Of a stretch of DNA of 7,111 nt, positions 5,644 through 7,111 are shown piece by piece. Positions within the stretch are counted from its first letter, which is position 1; each line of letters opens with the position of its first letter. The notes beneath the pieces were generated by a model. That model was given only the letters and a program-made list of their open reading frames with translations, had not been told where the DNA came from and searched no databases. This DNA is from Acidimicrobiaceae bacterium (GTDB taxonomy: Bacteria > Actinomycetota > Acidimicrobiia > Acidimicrobiales > RAAP-2): assembly GCA_003135595.1 (NCBI GenBank), contig PLCI01000047.1:1-7111 (forward strand). Direction: 5' to 3'. A program made the position numbers and the translations under genes.

Positions 5644-7111
5644 CCACAGTGGTCCGGGTCGCCCTGGGGTTGGAGCCGATAGAGGGCTGTGCCGTCGTCC
5701 TGCCCGTCGCACGCGACGACGAGGGCCTCTTGATCCCGAGGGGTCTGCCGAGTGAGTTCTCCGGAGCAGCGGTGCCCGACCGTGTCGACACCGCGTGGGC
5801 CGCGCGCCAGGGCTTCGAGGGAAAGGTCGGCCAGACCCTCGTGCTGCGCACGATGGATCGCCCGACGGTCGTGCTCTGCGGGATCGGTGACGCCGCGGAC
5901 GCCGACGCAGACGTGTGGCGGCGAGTCGGTGCAGCGGCGATGCGGGCGTCGGACAGAGCCGCCGAGGTCGCGCTGCTGCTCCCGTTGCCGTCGACCATCG
6001 AGACGAGGGCGGTCGCCCAGGCGGTCGTCGAGGGGGCGCTGCTCGGGTCGTCACGGTCGAACGCGTCGAAGACCGCGCCGCCTGACGATGCACCGGCGGG
6101 GATCGTCGTCGTGCCCGTCGCCCTCGAGGGCGTCTCGCCCCAGGACCGAGAGCTCGTCGACGAGGGTGCCGCACGCGGGGCGACGGTCGCCGAGGCCGTG
6201 TGCTGGGCGCGCGAGCTGATCAACCGGCCCGCTGCGCAGCTGACCCCGCGGCGCTTCGCGCACGAGGCGATTCGGCGCCTCGAGGCCGACCCCAACGTGA
6301 CCGTCGACATCTGGCGCGACACCGAGATCGAGACGGAGCGACTGGGCGGCCTGCTCGGCGTCGCGGCTGGCTCGCTCGAGCCGCCGCGACTCGTCCGAGC
6401 GACCTACAGCCCGCCCGGTGCCACGTCCCACGTGGTGCTCGTCGGCAAGGGCATCACGTTCGACTCCGGGGGGCTCAGCCTGAAGACCGCCGACGGGATG
6501 GCGACGATGAAGACCGACATGACGGGCGCCGCGATCGTCCTCGGCGCCCTCAGCGTCGCGGCTCGGCTCGGTGCCGCGGCGAAGGTCACCGCGATCGCGC
6601 CGCTTACCGAGAACCTGCCCGGGAATCGCGCGATGCGGCCAGGCGACGTGCTCACGGCGAGGAACGGCACGACGATCGAGGTGCTCAACACCGACGCCGA
6701 GGGACGCCTCGTCCTCGCCGACGGGCTCAGCCTCGCCGTCGAGCTCCAGCCCGACGCCATCATCGACGTGGCGACGCTGACCGGCGCCGTGCGCATCGCA
6801 CTCGGCCCGGACGTCGCGGCGATCCTCGGCACCGACGCCGCGCTCGTGAGCACGCTGCGGGCGTGCGGGGAGGCGCAGGGCGAGGCCCTCTGGGAGCTCC
6901 CGCTCGTCGAGAGCTACGAGAGCCACCTCGAGTCCGAGGTTGCCGACGTGAAGAACATCGGCAAGCCAGGGCAAGCCGGCACGATCGTCGCAGGGCTCTT
7001 CCTCAGACGGTTCACCGGCGGGCTGCCCTGGGCGCACCTCGACGTCGCGGCGACCGGGCGCGCCGAGGCCGACGACGGCTACCTCTTGAAGGGCGCCACG
7101 GGGTTCTCGCT
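5640..7111 (+). CDS. pepA: Leucyl aminopeptidase, peptidase family M17 (3' end outside the window)
   Basis: Two-metal cytosolic aminopeptidase that removes N-terminal residues from peptides, normally a hexamer. The frame from GTG 5640 is open to the window end: about 490 residues, and KGATGFS at the edge suggests only 10-15 are missing. Residues 1-160 or so form the variable N-terminal domain; the catalytic domain follows from about ARELINRPA. All M17 active-site residues are found with exactly the spacing of bovine lens enzyme: Lys270 and Asp275 (VGKGITFDSGG), Lys282, Asp293 (MKTDMTGAA), Asp352, Glu354 and Arg356 (NTDAEGRL). These match bovine Lys250, Asp255, Lys262, Asp273, Asp332, Glu334 and Arg336. 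The GTGA overlap with the preceding stop and the strong GGAGG mean translational coupling to the adenosyltransferase gene. In some bacteria PepA also binds DNA; nothing here shows that. The longest minus-strand frame over it (6051-7037) has shadow-like composition. Confidence 0.97.
   Translation, partial: MTTVVRVALGLEPIEGCAVVLPVARDDEGLLIPRGLPSEFSGAAVPDRVDTAWAARQGFEGKVGQTLVLRTMDRPTVVLCGIGDAADADADVWRRVGAAAMRASDRAAEVALLLPLPSTIETRAVAQAVVEGALLGSSRSNASKTAPPDDAPAGIVVVPVALEGVSPQDRELVDEGAARGATVAEAVCWARELINRPAAQLTPRRFAHEAIRRLEADPNVTVDIWRDTEIETERLGGLLGVAAGSLEPPRLVRATYSPPGATSHVVLVGKGITFDSGGLSLKTADGMATMKTDMTGAAIVLGALSVAARLGAAAKVTAIAPLTENLPGNRAMRPGDVLTARNGTTIEVLNTDAEGRLVLADGLSLAVELQPDAIIDVATLTGAVRIALGPDVAAILGTDAALVSTLRACGEAQGEALWELPLVESYESHLESEVADVKNIGKPGQAGTIVAGLFLRRFTGGLPWAHLDVAATGRAEADDGYLLKGATGFS

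Noticed and set aside
5056..6174. 372-codon minus-strand frame over the adenosyltransferase gene and the pepA start
   Set aside because: Arg/Pro/His-rich shadow of two well-supported plus-strand genes.
6051..7037. 328-codon minus-strand frame over pepA
   Set aside because: It lies antisense to the full M17 catalytic domain and has no motif of its own.

Overview
The window is 7.1 kb of very GC-rich, gene-dense chromosomal DNA from a bacterium. Five genes fill almost all of it: two convergent, two divergent and two overlapping, with gaps of only 2, 21 and 43 bp. The high GC, frequent GTG starts, a TANNNT -10 box placed for leaderless transcription, and the style of the LipA, MetH and adenosyltransferase sequences point to an actinobacterium. 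The LipA segment CGFCLVDTRRP differs from the usual mycobacterial/streptomycete form, so I lean weakly towards a deep-branching class such as Acidimicrobiia. That placement is inference from memory of the families.

Layout. (1) 1-756, plus strand: lipoyl synthase lipA, with its 5' end cut off by the window. (2) 759-1520, plus: a predicted exported protein of unknown family, directly behind lipA. Its best start is probably a non-standard CTG only 2 nt after the lipA stop. (3) 1542-5048, minus: a full-length cobalamin-dependent methionine synthase metH (1168 aa), convergent with gene 2. (4) 5092-5643, plus: a PduO-type cob(I)alamin adenosyltransferase, divergent from metH across 43 bp. (5) 5640-7111, plus: an M17 leucyl aminopeptidase pepA, overlapping gene 4 by 4 bp and cut off by the window end about 10-15 residues short. 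It is complete through its whole active site.

Functionally, the centre of the window is a vitamin B12 branch point. MetH uses the methylcobalamin form and the adenosyltransferase makes the adenosylcobalamin form, and both compete for cob(I)alamin. Their genes fire away from each other from one very short intergenic segment. LipA supplies lipoyl cofactor for 2-oxoacid dehydrogenases and the glycine cleavage system; the latter feeds one-carbon units to the folate pool that MetH draws on, but that link is only metabolic. PepA is probably a housekeeping peptidase sharing a transcript with the adenosyltransferase.

I found no mobile element, CRISPR array, RNA gene, riboswitch or convincing terminator, and no sign of a new multi-gene system. 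The points most worth a second look are the inferred CTG start of the exported protein, the leaderless promoter of the adenosyltransferase, and the compact divergent B12 locus. No stretch over 300 bases lacks a gene.
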